Under the pieces are notes generated by a model, which saw only the letters and a program-made list of their open reading frames with translations, made no database searches and was not told where the DNA came from. A program made the position numbers and the translations under genes. A stretch of DNA of 64,000 nucleotides from contig JAOXSA010000231.1 of assembly GCA_025800245.1 (NCBI GenBank), forward strand, positions 1-64,000, read 5' to 3'. Origin of the DNA: Amphritea sp. GTDB lineage: Bacteria > Pseudomonadota > Gammaproteobacteria > Pseudomonadales > Balneatricaceae. Positions 9,418 to 17,680 of this stretch are shown here, piece after piece. Numbering within the stretch: the first letter of the stretch is position 1; each line of letters begins with the position of its first letter.

Positions 9418-9594
9418 ATGGCGGATTACTCCCTGCCACAACAGCCGCTTACCCAGCAGCTTTCAGGTTACCGTGTTCTGTACCCGAACCCCGGTGACTG
9501 TTCAGTTGATTTCGTCCCCGGCGGTCACCACGACGCGCACCTCTGTATCACCTCGGGCTTACAATGGAACTGCTTGAGGCACTCTGATTTATGA
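9418..9594 (+). CDS. Probable 58-residue small protein coupled to the NSS transporter
   Basis: An ATG at 9418 opens a 58-codon frame that ends in TGA at 9592-9594. It overlaps the transporter start (ATG at 9591) as ATGA, the hallmark of translational coupling. Codon use is like that of real genes here, with about two thirds G or C at third positions and CGT, CTG, GGT/GGC and CAG common. The product is soluble and acidic, with Cys and His in the C-terminal half (PGDC, GGHHDAHLC, WNC). There is no signal peptide or membrane helix and I recognise no family. The start has only a weak AGG upstream. The same bases can form a GGTGAC/GTCACC hairpin (9493-9529), so a leader RNA is the alternative. Confidence 0.55.
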   Translation: MADYSLPQQPLTQQLSGYRVLYPNPGDCSVDFVPGGHHDAHLCITSGLQWNCLRHSDL

Positions 9595-10982
9595 CCACTG
9601 AAACACACGCGGCTACTGGCGGCCGTGAAGGCAATCCACTCTGGTCCTCGCGACTGACCTTTATTCTGGCAGCAACAGGCTCTGCGGTGGGCCTGGGCAA
9701 CATCTGGAAATTCCCCTATATCACTGGCGAAAACGGCGGTGGCGCGTTTGTACTGGTCTACCTGCTCTGTATCGCTCTGATCGGCGTGCCGATTCTTATC
9801 GCCGAGATCTATCTCGGGCGTCGCGGCCGACGCAGCCCATTGGCAACCATGGTTCATCTCGCAAAGCAGGATGGCCGCAGCCATAACTGGAAATGGCTGG
9901 GCATCATGGGCATGACCTGTGCATTCCTGATTCTGTCTTTTTACTCCGTCATCGGCGGCTGGTCGATGGTCTATGTCGGGCACGCTTTCAATGGCGCATT
10001 TATTGATTCAACCCCGGATCAGATTGGCGCGCTGTTCGGCGGCATGCTGCAATCACCGGGCAACCTGCTTTTCTGGCATACGCTGTTTATCCTGATCGTA
10101 CTGACCATCCTTGCTGGCGGCATCCGCTCCGGCCTGGAAAAGGCGGTGAATATTCTGATGCCTCTGCTGTTTCTGTTACTGCTGGTCATGGTGGGTTATG
10201 CGATGTCGACCGCCGAGTTTATGACAGCAGTAGAGTTTCTGTTCAAACCTGATTTCTCCAGATTGACTACTGAAGCCGTACTCAGTGCACTGGGCCATGC
10301 ATTCTTCACGCTGAGTCTCGGTTCCTGCGCGATGATGGCCTACGGCTCATACCTGCCTGAAAATGTATCCATCCCTCGCACCGCAATCACAATTGCCATC
10401 ATCGATACCCTGGTTGCTTTACTGGCAGGGCTCGCTATCTTCCCGCTGGTATTCAGCAACGGCCTGGAAGCCAGCGCCGGTCCCGGCCTGATTTTCCAGT
10501 CTCTGCCACTGGCATTTGGCCAGATGCCAGCAGGCCTGCTGTTTGCGACACTGTTCTTCTTCCTGCTACTGGTTGCTGCAGTCACCTCAGCGATCTCCAT
10601 GCTGGAGCCCAGCATTGAATGGCTAGAGGAAAAACCTGCCCTGAATCGTGTTAAAGCGACGGCTATCGCAGGTGCAGCCGTGTGGGTCACTGGCCTGCTG
10701 ACAGTATTTTCATTTAATCAGTGGGCAGAGCTGCACCCTCTGGCATTTCTACCAGTCTTTGAAGGCAAAACCTTCTTCGACATTCTGGACTACTTAACCG
10801 CCAACATTATGCTGCCGCTGGGCGGACTACTGATGGTGCTGTACACCGCCTGGTGCATTAAACCCATGACAGTTATTGATGAACTGAAGCTGAAATCAGG
10901 CACAGCAGCTCTGTTGCTGCCGGTGATGAAGTTCGTATCACCTGCTCTGCTACTACTGGTATTCGTGTACAACCTGCTGTAA
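9591..10982 (+). CDS. Sodium-dependent transporter, neurotransmitter:sodium symporter (NSS) family
   Basis: This inner-membrane Na+-coupled symporter has 463 residues, a LeuT-fold carrier of amino acids or similar small amines. The N-terminal signature is clear: WSSRLTFILAATGSAVGLGNIW is TM1 with its unwound GSAVGLGN sodium/substrate site, followed by FPYITGENGGGAFVLVY. Eleven or twelve hydrophobic helices follow. The substrate cannot be read from sequence. It overlaps a small upstream frame by four bases. The GAGG at 9576 serves as ribosome binding site. A strong bidirectional terminator follows. Confidence 0.92.
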   Translation: MTTETHAATGGREGNPLWSSRLTFILAATGSAVGLGNIWKFPYITGENGGGAFVLVYLLCIALIGVPILIAEIYLGRRGRRSPLATMVHLAKQDGRSHNWKWLGIMGMTCAFLILSFYSVIGGWSMVYVGHAFNGAFIDSTPDQIGALFGGMLQSPGNLLFWHTLFILIVLTILAGGIRSGLEKAVNILMPLLFLLLLVMVGYAMSTAEFMTAVEFLFKPDFSRLTTEAVLSALGHAFFTLSLGSCAMMAYGSYLPENVSIPRTAITIAIIDTLVALLAGLAIFPLVFSNGLEASAGPGLIFQSLPLAFGQMPAGLLFATLFFFLLLVAAVTSAISMLEPSIEWLEEKPALNRVKATAIAGAAVWVTGLLTVFSFNQWAELHPLAFLPVFEGKTFFDILDYLTANIMLPLGGLLMVLYTAWCIKPMTVIDELKLKSGTAALLLPVMKFVSPALLLLVFVYNLL

Positions 10983-11006
10983 CAGTCACTGATAAAAAGC
11001 AGAGAC

Positions 11007-11043
11007 AAAAAAGGCGAGCTACCCAGGGGTACTCGCCTTTTTT
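11007..11043. terminator. Bidirectional terminator between the NSS gene and phaR
   Basis: The stem GGCGAG/CTCGCC is extended inward by TACC/GGTA and flanked by an A-run on the left and a T-run on the right. It serves the two convergent genes. Confidence 0.85.
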
Positions 11044-11058
11044 CATACAACTGAACGA

Positions 11059-11529
11059 CTATTTTTTCTCTTCACCGCTGTCTTCTGGCGGTTTCGGCTG
11101 TCCCTCTCCTGGCGGAGTGAACATATTCCACATCGCCATATTCTGATCGGCGATCTTATTCATCATATTCAGAGGATTAGCCGCGCCCATCATCGTCTGC
11201 ATCTGCTCGCGAATACGCTCCTGATGCTCGATAAAGCTGGCAATACTCTGTTCCAGATACTGACTCATCATACCCTGCATACTGTCACCGTAGAAACGGA
11301 TCAGTTGTTGCAGCACCTGATTAGTCAGCAGGGTACCGTGCCCCATCGCTTCCTGCTCGCTGATAATCTGCAGCAGAATATTGCGGGTCAGATCGGCACC
11401 GGTTTTTGAGTCCTGAACCTGAAAGTTCTCCTGATTCAGCACCAGCTGTTTAACATCCTCCAGCGTGATGTAACAGCTGCGTGAGGTATCGTACAGTCGG
11501 CGATTGGTATACTTTCTTAGAATTCGCAC
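11059..11529 (-). CDS. phaR: PHA synthesis regulator PhaR
   Basis: PhaR binds DNA and PHA granules and represses phasin and synthesis genes until polymer appears. The 156-residue product begins with the family signature ILRKYTNRRLYDTSRSCYITLEDV (DNA-binding domain, residues 1-60). The accumulation-regulator domain follows (about 65-110), then a Met-rich region and a Pro/Glu/Lys tail. The start is GTG at 11529 with a GAGAG upstream. A tandem 13-bp repeat lies in its leader. It sits between the two PHA synthase loci of this window and probably controls one or both. Confidence 0.93.
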   Translation of the reverse strand: MRILRKYTNRRLYDTSRSCYITLEDVKQLVLNQENFQVQDSKTGADLTRNILLQIISEQEAMGHGTLLTNQVLQQLIRFYGDSMQGMMSQYLEQSIASFIEHQERIREQMQTMMGAANPLNMMNKIADQNMAMWNMFTPPGEGQPKPPEDSGEEKK

Positions 11530-11553
11530 AATGTTATCTCTCTATTTGATCAT

Positions 11554-11579
11554 AGCTCTTAATCAGAGCTCTTAATCAG
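11554..11579 (-). repeat. Tandem 13-bp direct repeat in the phaR leader
   Basis: Two exact adjacent copies of AGCTCTTAATCAG (plus strand) fill most of the 58-base gap between the DUF6489 gene and phaR. They may be an operator or a replication-slippage product. Confidence 0.6.
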
Positions 11580-11587
11580 AGTTGTTA

Positions 11588-11845
11588 TTATTTGTCTGAG
11601 CTTTTACCGCCGCCGGTATAGGTTGTCATCATACCCAGCAACATTTTCTGTAACGCATCCATCGACCCGAGACCACTGGCCATGTAGGGCTGAAACAGTG
11701 TCAGTGGATCGTACCCTTCAACGCCGGCATCCATCCGCTCCTGAATCTTATCCATCATCTCCTTCTGGAAAGATTCCACATCAGGTAATCCCAGCACCTT
11801 CCGTAACTCTTCAGGTGTCATCTCAACATCAATCTTGAAGTTCAT
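11588..11845 (-). CDS. DUF6489-family small protein
   Basis: The product is an 85-residue acidic protein starting MNFKIDVEMTPEELRKVLGLPDV, which I recognise as the DUF6489 type. It has no signal peptide or transmembrane helix. I choose the ATG at 11845 over the in-frame GTG two codons upstream, because GAGGTG then sits about six bases before the ATG as a proper ribosome binding site, whereas it would overlap the GTG. It precedes phaR on the same strand by 58 bases and may be co-transcribed. The Met-rich amphipathic second half recalls granule-associated proteins, but this is only a guess; the function is unknown. Confidence 0.8.
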   Translation of the reverse strand: MNFKIDVEMTPEELRKVLGLPDVESFQKEMMDKIQERMDAGVEGYDPLTLFQPYMASGLGSMDALQKMLLGMMTTYTGGGKSSDK

Positions 11846-11991
11846 ACGCACCTCGCTATTGGCCAGCCCCTCATCAGAGTGGGCAGATTAACCTGTCGGA
11901 TCATAAACACCATGAAGCAAGAAAAAACAGACCTGTATCAAGCTTCTGGCAGATTCAACCTATAGTATAACAACTGCAGTGCAAAACAACT

Positions 11992-13152
11992 TTATGGTTT
12001 CGGAACCGCACAATTTTCCGGTTTGATCCAGATAGTTGCGCAGATCAATGCAACAATTGCGACTCCCGCAGCCAGTAAAAATGTTGCAGTCGCACCGGCG
12101 CTATCCCAGAGCAAACCGCTGACCAGTGCGCCCAACGCACCTCCAAGCCCGAAGCCGAAACTGCTGAACAGCGCCTGCCCCTGACCATGACTGGCCGCAC
12201 AAAAGTAGCGATTCACCAGCGCGATACCAACCGCGTGCAAGGCGCCAAAAGTGACTGCGTGCAGGGTCTGAGCAAATAGCATCAACGGCTGATTATCCGG
12301 CAGCATTCCGATCAGCACCCAGCGCAGCGAACAGATAAGCAGACTGCCTATCATCATCCTGCGCAGACCAAAACGCTTAATCAGGTGATGCATGTAGATG
12401 AAAATAATCACCTCCGCTATCACCCCAACTGCCCATAACATGCCGATCTCTGCCCGACTGTAACCGAGGCTTTCCATCAGTACAGAATAGAAGGTGTAAT
12501 ATGGACCATGACTAAGCTGCACCAGAAAACAGATAGCAAAGAAAGCCAGAACCTGAGGCCTTAACAACTGCTGCAAAAAACCATGCTGCGCTGGCGGATG
12601 CGCCACCTCAGGCTGCCCCTTTGCCATCAGTGCAGCCAGCCATATCAATACCATGATCCCCAGCATCATCCAGGGAACCCATCTGATCGAGACCAGGTCC
12701 AGCACCCAGCCCACCAGCACCACCGCCAGAATAAAGCCAATAGAGCCCCATAACCGGATACGGCTATAGCGATCAGCACTGTCACCCAGATGATTCAGGG
12801 TCAGCACTTCAAACTGCGGCAATACCGCATTCCAGAAGAAACTGAAGCCCACCATTACCAGACCTATCCCCAGCGCCGAGTCCTGCCAGAAGATCAGCAC
12901 AAACATCAGGCAGGTCATCAACGAACCAAACCTGACAATTTCTAATCGCTTACCCGTGCGATCGGCAAACCAGCCCCAGATATTCGGCGCAATAATGCGT
13001 GATGCCATCAGGATAGCCATCAGCCCGCCGATCGTTTCTGCGCCAAAACCAAAAGACTGCAGATACAGACTCCAGTACGGCACCAACACACCCAGCAGCG
13101 CGAAGTAAAAAAAGTAAAAACCGGAGAGCCGGGCGTAAACGTTCAGATTCAT
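11992..13152 (-). CDS. MFS transporter, phenylpropionate-permease (HcaT)-like
   Basis: This 12-helix inner-membrane carrier of the major facilitator superfamily has 386 residues. The start MNLNVYARLSGFYFFYFALLGVLVPYWSLYL and the loop WFADRTGKR between helices 2 and 3 fit the LacY-like/HcaT branch. The substrate is unknown. It lies downstream of prmB-aroC-speE on the same strand, an order also known from pseudomonads. No Shine-Dalgarno is visible, and a terminator (13167-13196) ends only about 14 bases before its ATG, so its promoter placement is unusual. Confidence 0.88.
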   Translation of the reverse strand: MNLNVYARLSGFYFFYFALLGVLVPYWSLYLQSFGFGAETIGGLMAILMASRIIAPNIWGWFADRTGKRLEIVRFGSLMTCLMFVLIFWQDSALGIGLVMVGFSFFWNAVLPQFEVLTLNHLGDSADRYSRIRLWGSIGFILAVVLVGWVLDLVSIRWVPWMMLGIMVLIWLAALMAKGQPEVAHPPAQHGFLQQLLRPQVLAFFAICFLVQLSHGPYYTFYSVLMESLGYSRAEIGMLWAVGVIAEVIIFIYMHHLIKRFGLRRMMIGSLLICSLRWVLIGMLPDNQPLMLFAQTLHAVTFGALHAVGIALVNRYFCAASHGQGQALFSSFGFGLGGALGALVSGLLWDSAGATATFLLAAGVAIVALICATIWIKPENCAVPKP

Positions 13153-13166
13153 AAGCAGATAATGAC

Positions 13167-13196
13167 AAAAAAGGGAGACCTAAGCCTCCCTTTTTT
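13167..13196. terminator. Terminator between speE and the MFS gene
   Basis: The stem GGGAG/CTCCC with loop ACCTAAGC has six A before and six T after. It can act in both directions; on the minus strand it follows speE. Confidence 0.8.
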
Positions 13197-13238
13197 ATTC
13201 TTAATCACAAGCACTTAGCAATACTATGCGATAGCAGT

Positions 13239-14090
13239 TCAGGCATCACCCAACGCTTCCAGCACATATTGCGGCAGCGCAAAGCTACCGACGTGAATCG
13301 CCGGATTATAATAACGGGTCTTGATACCGCTGGCCTTGTAACGCTCAGCAATGACTTCAACGCTCTGCTGGCGTACAGAATCATCATCACAGCCCCAGGC
13401 AAAGGTCATCGCACCGCCGATGTATGTTGGCACCGCTGCGGTGTAGAACGACTGATCGTTAAAGTACGGACTCAGACGCTGACGGGTGGTAACCACCTCT
13501 TCCGGCTGCATGTATACCACGCCGTTCTGCGCAACAAAGATACCGCCCTCGTTCAGGCAACGCTTGCAGCCTTCATAGAACTTGCTGCTGAACAGCACTT
13601 CACCCGGACCCACCGGATCGGTACAGTCAGAGATAATCACATCATACTTTTCATCGGTCTGGCAGACATAATCGATACCATCGCCGATCACGATGTTAGC
13701 GCGAGGATTATCGTAAGCCCCCTGAGAATGGTTTGGCAGGTGCTCAACGCACATATCAATCACTGCCTGATCAATCTCGACCTGGGTCGCACTTTCGACG
13801 CTGTCATGCTTCAGTACTTCACGCAGCATACCGCCATCACCACCACCGATGATCAGCACCTTCTTCGCATTACCGTGAGCCAGTAGCGGCACATGAGTCA
13901 GCATCTCGTGATAAACAAACTCATCCTTTTCCGTTGTCTGAATAATACCGTCCAGCGCCATCACCGTACCGAATTTCGGGTTGCGGAAAATGATCAGATG
14001 CCAGGAATCGGTCTGCTGCTCAAACAGCACCTCTTCCACATCGAATGCCTGGCCGTAGCCATCGTAAAGGGTCTCTTTATAGACTGTCAT
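13239..14090 (-). CDS. speE: Spermidine synthase
   Basis: It transfers the aminopropyl group of decarboxylated S-adenosylmethionine to putrescine. The product has 283 residues, close to E. coli SpeE (288). The nucleotide-binding GGGDGG lies at 82-87, and the catalytic aspartate is in [12 protein letters not shown] around residue 155. I start at the ATG at 14090 because [14 protein letters not shown] is the family N-terminus; the upstream extension is not homologous. No good Shine-Dalgarno is present. A palindrome lies 22-42 bases upstream. It acts with speD (8093), which is transcribed from the other strand. Confidence 0.95.
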   Translation of the reverse strand: MTVYKETLYDGYGQAFDVEEVLFEQQTDSWHLIIFRNPKFGTVMALDGIIQTTEKDEFVYHEMLTHVPLLAHGNAKKVLIIGGGDGGMLREVLKHDSVESATQVEIDQAVIDMCVEHLPNHSQGAYDNPRANIVIGDGIDYVCQTDEKYDVIISDCTDPVGPGEVLFSSKFYEGCKRCLNEGGIFVAQNGVVYMQPEEVVTTRQRLSPYFNDQSFYTAAVPTYIGGAMTFAWGCDDDSVRQQSVEVIAERYKASGIKTRYYNPAIHVGSFALPQYVLEALGDA

Positions 14091-14111
14091 AGCGTGTACA
14101 CCACAACTGGC

Positions 14112-14132
14112 GGTGAAGCAACTTGCTTCACC
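14112..14132. promoter_or_regulatory. Perfect palindrome upstream of speE
   Basis: The ten-base arms GGTGAAGCAA and TTGCTTCACC flank a single central base. It lies 22-42 bases before the speE start, so it could be an operator or, as RNA, an 8-bp stem with a 5-base loop. No known regulator motif was recognised. Confidence 0.55.
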
Positions 14133-14180
14133 TGATGTTAAAAACAACTGCTCTTAATCAGCAGCCACAGAAAAACAGAA

Positions 14181-14206
14181 GCCCCCTTACATTACTGCAA
14201 GAGGGC
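14181..14206 (-). terminator. Terminator-like hairpin after aroC
   Basis: On the minus strand GCCCTCTT pairs with AAGGGGGC around a 10-base loop, and TTCTGTTTTT follows. The U-tract is interrupted, so termination may be partial and allow read-through into speE. Confidence 0.6.
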
Positions 14207-14228
14207 CAGTTACATGCTGTCCGGGATT

Positions 14229-15317
14229 TTACCCTTTCAGTACCGGTGTTGCACACTCAACATCGGCATTTTGTGCACGGTGACGCAGCAGGTGATCCAT
14301 CAGCACAATGGCCATCATCGCCTCTGCAATAGGCGTTGCACGGATACCCACACATGGATCATGACGCCCCTGCGTCACCACTTCGATCTCTTCGCCGCTG
14401 GCATTGATGCTTCGGCCTGGCAGACGCAGACTGGAAGTCGGCTTCAGGGCGATGTGCGCAGTAATATCCTGACCGGTTGAGATACCACCCAGAATGCCAC
14501 CCGAGTGGTTGGACAGGAAACCTTCCGGGGTCATTTCGTCACGGTGCTCGGTGCCTTTCTGTTCAATACAGGCAAAACCGTCACCGATCTCAACCCCTTT
14601 TACCGCGTTGATGCTCATCAGCGCGTGGGCCAGATCAGCATCCAGTCGGTCGAAAATCGGCTCACCCAGACCTACTGGTACACCGGATGCGCACACGCTG
14701 ATCTTAGCACCGATAGAATTACCCTCTTTACGCAGGGCATCCATATAGGTTTCCATCTCAGACACTTTATTCAGGTCCGGACAAAAGAACGGGTTCTGCT
14801 CTATCTGATCCCAGTCGAATGCTTCGATCTTAATCGGACCCAGTTGAGACAGATAACCGCGAACAGACACGCCTTTCTGCTCCAGGAATTTCTTAGCCAC
14901 AGCACCGGCGGCAACACGCATTGCTGTTTCGCGGGCAGAGGAACGACCACCACCGCGGTAATCGCGGAAACCATACTTGTGGGTATATACGTAGTCCGCA
15001 TGGGCCGGACGGAAAGTATCAGCAATATTGGAGTAATCTTTTGAACGCTGATCAGTATTCTCAATCAGCAGACCAATCGCAGTACCTGTGGTTTTACCTT
15101 CGAACACACCCGAGAGGATTTTCACCTCATCAGCTTCACGGCGCTGGGTGGTATGACGGGAGGTACCCGGCTTACGACGATCCAGATCTTTCTGCAGGTC
15201 TGCTTCACTCAGCTCAATTCCCGGAGGGCAACCATCAATAATGCAGCCCAGCGCAGGCCCGTGGCTTTCGCCGAATGTGGTCACTGTGAAAAGCTTACCG
15301 TAAGTATTTCCTGACAT
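14229..15317 (-). CDS. aroC: Chorismate synthase
   Basis: This is the last shikimate-pathway step, converting 5-enolpyruvylshikimate-3-phosphate to chorismate with reduced FMN. The 362-residue length is standard. Family signatures are the N-terminal [22 protein letters not shown], the [14 protein letters not shown] segment, and [17 protein letters not shown] around residues 126-142. It follows prmB by 56 bases, so prmB-aroC is likely one transcript, as in other gammaproteobacteria. Confidence 0.97.
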   Translation of the reverse strand: MSGNTYGKLFTVTTFGESHGPALGCIIDGCPPGIELSEADLQKDLDRRKPGTSRHTTQRREADEVKILSGVFEGKTTGTAIGLLIENTDQRSKDYSNIADTFRPAHADYVYTHKYGFRDYRGGGRSSARETAMRVAAGAVAKKFLEQKGVSVRGYLSQLGPIKIEAFDWDQIEQNPFFCPDLNKVSEMETYMDALRKEGNSIGAKISVCASGVPVGLGEPIFDRLDADLAHALMSINAVKGVEIGDGFACIEQKGTEHRDEMTPEGFLSNHSGGILGGISTGQDITAHIALKPTSSLRLPGRSINASGEEIEVVTQGRHDPCVGIRATPIAEAMMAIVLMDHLLRHRAQNADVECATPVLKG

Positions 15318-15373
15318 CGTCTGTTCCCGATTATGTCCCGTAAAAATTTAAAAACCGATTATACAGCAGTCAG

Positions 15374-16291
15374 TTAAAGCTGGCTGCAATACTGTTTCAC
15401 TTCGTCAGCAGTCAGCAAGAAGACACCGTTACCACCCTGCTCCAGCTCAACCCAGGTGAAAGGAACCTCTGGAAATGCCTGCTGCAGATGCACTTCACTA
15501 TTACCCACTTCAACCACCAGCAGACCGTCATCAGCAAGATATTCCGATGCCTGACGCAGAATCTGCCGGGTAATATCCAGACCGTCATCACCGGAACCCA
15601 GGGCCAGATCAGGCTCGTGCTGATACTCATCCGGCATACTGGCCAGATCACCGGCATCTACATACGGTGGATTACTAACGATCAGATCATAGCGACGCCC
15701 CTTGAGGCTGGTAAACAGATCACTCTCAATCGCCTCGACCCGCTCATCCAGTTCATGGCGGGTAATATTCGTCCGGGCAACCTCCAGCGCATCAGCGGAA
15801 ATATCCACCAGATCCACTTCTGCTTCTTCGAAAGCATAGGCGCAGACAATACCGATACAGCCACTGCCAGTACACAGATCAAGCACACGCTCAACCGGAC
15901 CTTCCCGGAACCATGGGGCAAAGTGCTGCTCAATCAGCTCCTGAATCGGAGAGCGCGGAATCAGTACCCGTTCATCCACATTAAAAGGCATTCCGGCATA
16001 CCACGCCTCGCCTATAATGTAGGGTAACGGTCTCCGCTGCTCGACCCGCTGACTGAGAAAATCCAGCACTTTTGTTTTCTCGGCAGTGGTCAGGCGAGCA
16101 TCAAGAATCTGACCATCACTGTTCCACGGCAGATGAAGTGCACCCAGCACCAGCTGTACCGCTTCATCCCAGGGATTATCGGTACCGTGACCAAAGTAGA
16201 GGTCGTATTCATAAAAACAGCTCATACTGTAACGGATATAATCACGGATAGTATGCAACTCGGTGGCGATCTGTGCTTGATTGATAGTCAT
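15374..16291 (-). CDS. prmB: Ribosomal protein L3 glutamine methyltransferase
   Basis: It methylates the side-chain amide of a glutamine in ribosomal protein L3 using S-adenosylmethionine. The product has 305 residues (E. coli PrmB 310). The SAM-binding motif LDLCTGSGCIGI is at 138-149 and the catalytic NPPY at 207-210. PrmC shares the NPPY motif, but the N-terminal region and the aroC linkage favour PrmB. It is divergent from the smr-domain gene with a 63-base spacer. Confidence 0.94.
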   Translation of the reverse strand: MTINQAQIATELHTIRDYIRYSMSCFYEYDLYFGHGTDNPWDEAVQLVLGALHLPWNSDGQILDARLTTAEKTKVLDFLSQRVEQRRPLPYIIGEAWYAGMPFNVDERVLIPRSPIQELIEQHFAPWFREGPVERVLDLCTGSGCIGIVCAYAFEEAEVDLVDISADALEVARTNITRHELDERVEAIESDLFTSLKGRRYDLIVSNPPYVDAGDLASMPDEYQHEPDLALGSGDDGLDITRQILRQASEYLADDGLLVVEVGNSEVHLQQAFPEVPFTWVELEQGGNGVFLLTADEVKQYCSQL

Positions 16292-16354
16292 ATCTGGATA
16301 GATAATGCGCCCGCATCAGGGTTCTGGTTTCAGGGCCGTGTATGTTAATGAATA

Positions 16355-16966
16355 ATGCCATTGAACGCTATGTCTGATAAATCTATATCTGATAAGCCTA
16401 TGTCTGATAAGCCTATGCCCGACAATGATGATCTCGACTTCAGCAGTATGATGCAGGGGGTTACCCGGCATCAACACGACAAAGTCGATCTGAACAAGAC
16501 GCCAAAGCGCCTGCGTGCCAGCGATGACGAAAATATGCGCTATAAGCGCCAGATGGCTACTCAGGACACAGAGACTCTGGTGGACGGCCTGTCCTCAGAA
16601 ATTGTTAAGCTGGTTGAAACTGAAGACGAGCTGATCTTTGCCACCCCAGGCGTCCAGTTAAAGCTGATGAAGCGCCTGAAGCAGGGCCATGTGCCATGGG
16701 ATGCCGGCCTGGATCTGCACGGTTTCACCCTGGATGATGCCCGTACCGAGCTCAGCGGCTTTATCAGGGACTGCTCAAACAAAGGCCTGCGCTGCGTCAT
16801 GGTCGTGCATGGCAAAGCCTATAGTGGCGAAGGCCAGCAGCCTTTAATGAAGTCCTATGTAAACGACTGGCTCAGGCAGATGCCGCAGGTAATTGCATTT
16901 ACCTCAGCGCAACCAAAAGACGGCGGAACCGGCGCCCTTTATGTGCTGCTTAAACGCACAAAATAG
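16355..16966 (+). CDS. smrB: Smr-domain endonuclease, SmrB-like
   Basis: The product has up to 203 residues, with a C-terminal Smr domain from about residue 105 (LDLHGFTLDDAR, then VVHGKAYS). In E. coli, SmrB cuts mRNA at collided ribosomes. The N-terminus is a 15-base tandem repeat coding MSDKS-ISDKP-MSDKP-MPDN, so ATG codons recur at 16355, 16370 and 16400 and the true start is uncertain; none has a clear Shine-Dalgarno. Assignment to SmrB rather than another Smr protein rests on length and proximity to prmB. Confidence 0.88.
   Translation: MPLNAMSDKSISDKPMSDKPMPDNDDLDFSSMMQGVTRHQHDKVDLNKTPKRLRASDDENMRYKRQMATQDTETLVDGLSSEIVKLVETEDELIFATPGVQLKLMKRLKQGHVPWDAGLDLHGFTLDDARTELSGFIRDCSNKGLRCVMVVHGKAYSGEGQQPLMKSYVNDWLRQMPQVIAFTSAQPKDGGTGALYVLLKRTK
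16370..16429 (+). repeat. 15-bp tandem repeat in the smrB N-terminus
   Basis: There are three near-exact units (ATGTCTGATAAGCCT type) and a degenerate fourth unit. The period keeps the reading frame, adding or removing five residues per unit. Confidence 0.75.
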
Positions 16967-16986
16967 TCGCTCTCAGAGCTTTACCT

Positions 16987-17019
16987 TAAGGTGCTTATCA
17001 CGTAAGTTAGGCACCTTTT
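16987..17019 (+). terminator. Terminator after smrB
   Basis: AAGGTGC and GCACCTTTT form the stem around a loop of about 17 bases. It lies 20 bases past the stop codon. Confidence 0.65.
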
Positions 17020-17086
17020 CAGAAATACCCGCTAGCAGCCCATTTACTGCCGGATTCGGGTTAACCTAACAGGATTTTTCACTGTA

Positions 17087-17626
17087 ATGGAAAAAGAATT
17101 TGCCAGCATCATCGAGCAACTTGGCGAAGATTTAAACCGCGAAGGTCTGGTCGATACTCCGAAGCGCGCTGCCAAAGCGATGCAGTTCCTTACCCGTGGC
17201 TACCAGCAAGACCTTGATGAAGTAATCAATGGCGCTATGTTCCCGACAGATAACAGCGAAATGGTTATCGTCAAGGACATCGAGCTGTACTCAATGTGTG
17301 AACACCACATGCTGCCGTTTATTGGTAAGTGCCATGTCGGTTATATCCCGAACGGTCAGGTAATCGGCCTGTCCAAGATCGCCCGAATCGTTGATATGTT
17401 TGCCCGCCGCCTGCAGATTCAGGAAAACATGACCAAGCAGGTCGCTGATGCGATTCAACATGCCACCGGCGCCGATGGTGTGGGCGTAGTGATCGAAGCC
17501 AAGCATATGTGCATGATGATGCGCGGTGTTGAGAAGCAGAACAGCAGCATGAAGACATCCATGATGCTGGGCTCCTTCCGTAAGAGCCAGGCGACCCGTA
17601 CAGAGTTTCTGTCGCTGATCAACTGA
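17087..17626 (+). CDS. folE: GTP cyclohydrolase I
   Basis: It converts GTP to dihydroneopterin triphosphate, the first step of folate (and queuosine) synthesis. The product has 179 residues, the compact form. The zinc ligands are Cys71 and His74 in [10 protein letters not shown], and Cys142 in [11 protein letters not shown]. The [20 protein letters not shown] segment is typical. An AGGA lies about 12 bases upstream of the ATG. It has its own terminator and no operon partner. Confidence 0.96.
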   Translation: MEKEFASIIEQLGEDLNREGLVDTPKRAAKAMQFLTRGYQQDLDEVINGAMFPTDNSEMVIVKDIELYSMCEHHMLPFIGKCHVGYIPNGQVIGLSKIARIVDMFARRLQIQENMTKQVADAIQHATGADGVGVVIEAKHMCMMMRGVEKQNSSMKTSMMLGSFRKSQATRTEFLSLIN

Positions 17627-17635
17627 TTAGTTACC

Positions 17636-17672
17636 ATATAAAAAAAGGAGCCTCAGGCTCCTTTTTTTATAT
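17636..17672. terminator. Bidirectional terminator between folE and the patatin gene
   Basis: The stem GGAGCC/GGCTCC with a TCA loop is extended by long A and T runs. It serves both convergent transcripts. Confidence 0.88.
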
Positions 17673-17680
17673 CTGAAGAT

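Noticed and set aside
9184..9590. Glycine riboswitch before the NSS transporter
   Set aside because: I looked for the paired glycine aptamer cores and their conserved GGAGAG and CCGAAGG-type segments; they are absent.
9525..9983. 152-codon minus-strand frame opposite the NSS gene start
   Set aside because: It is antisense to the conserved first helices of the transporter and to the small upstream frame.
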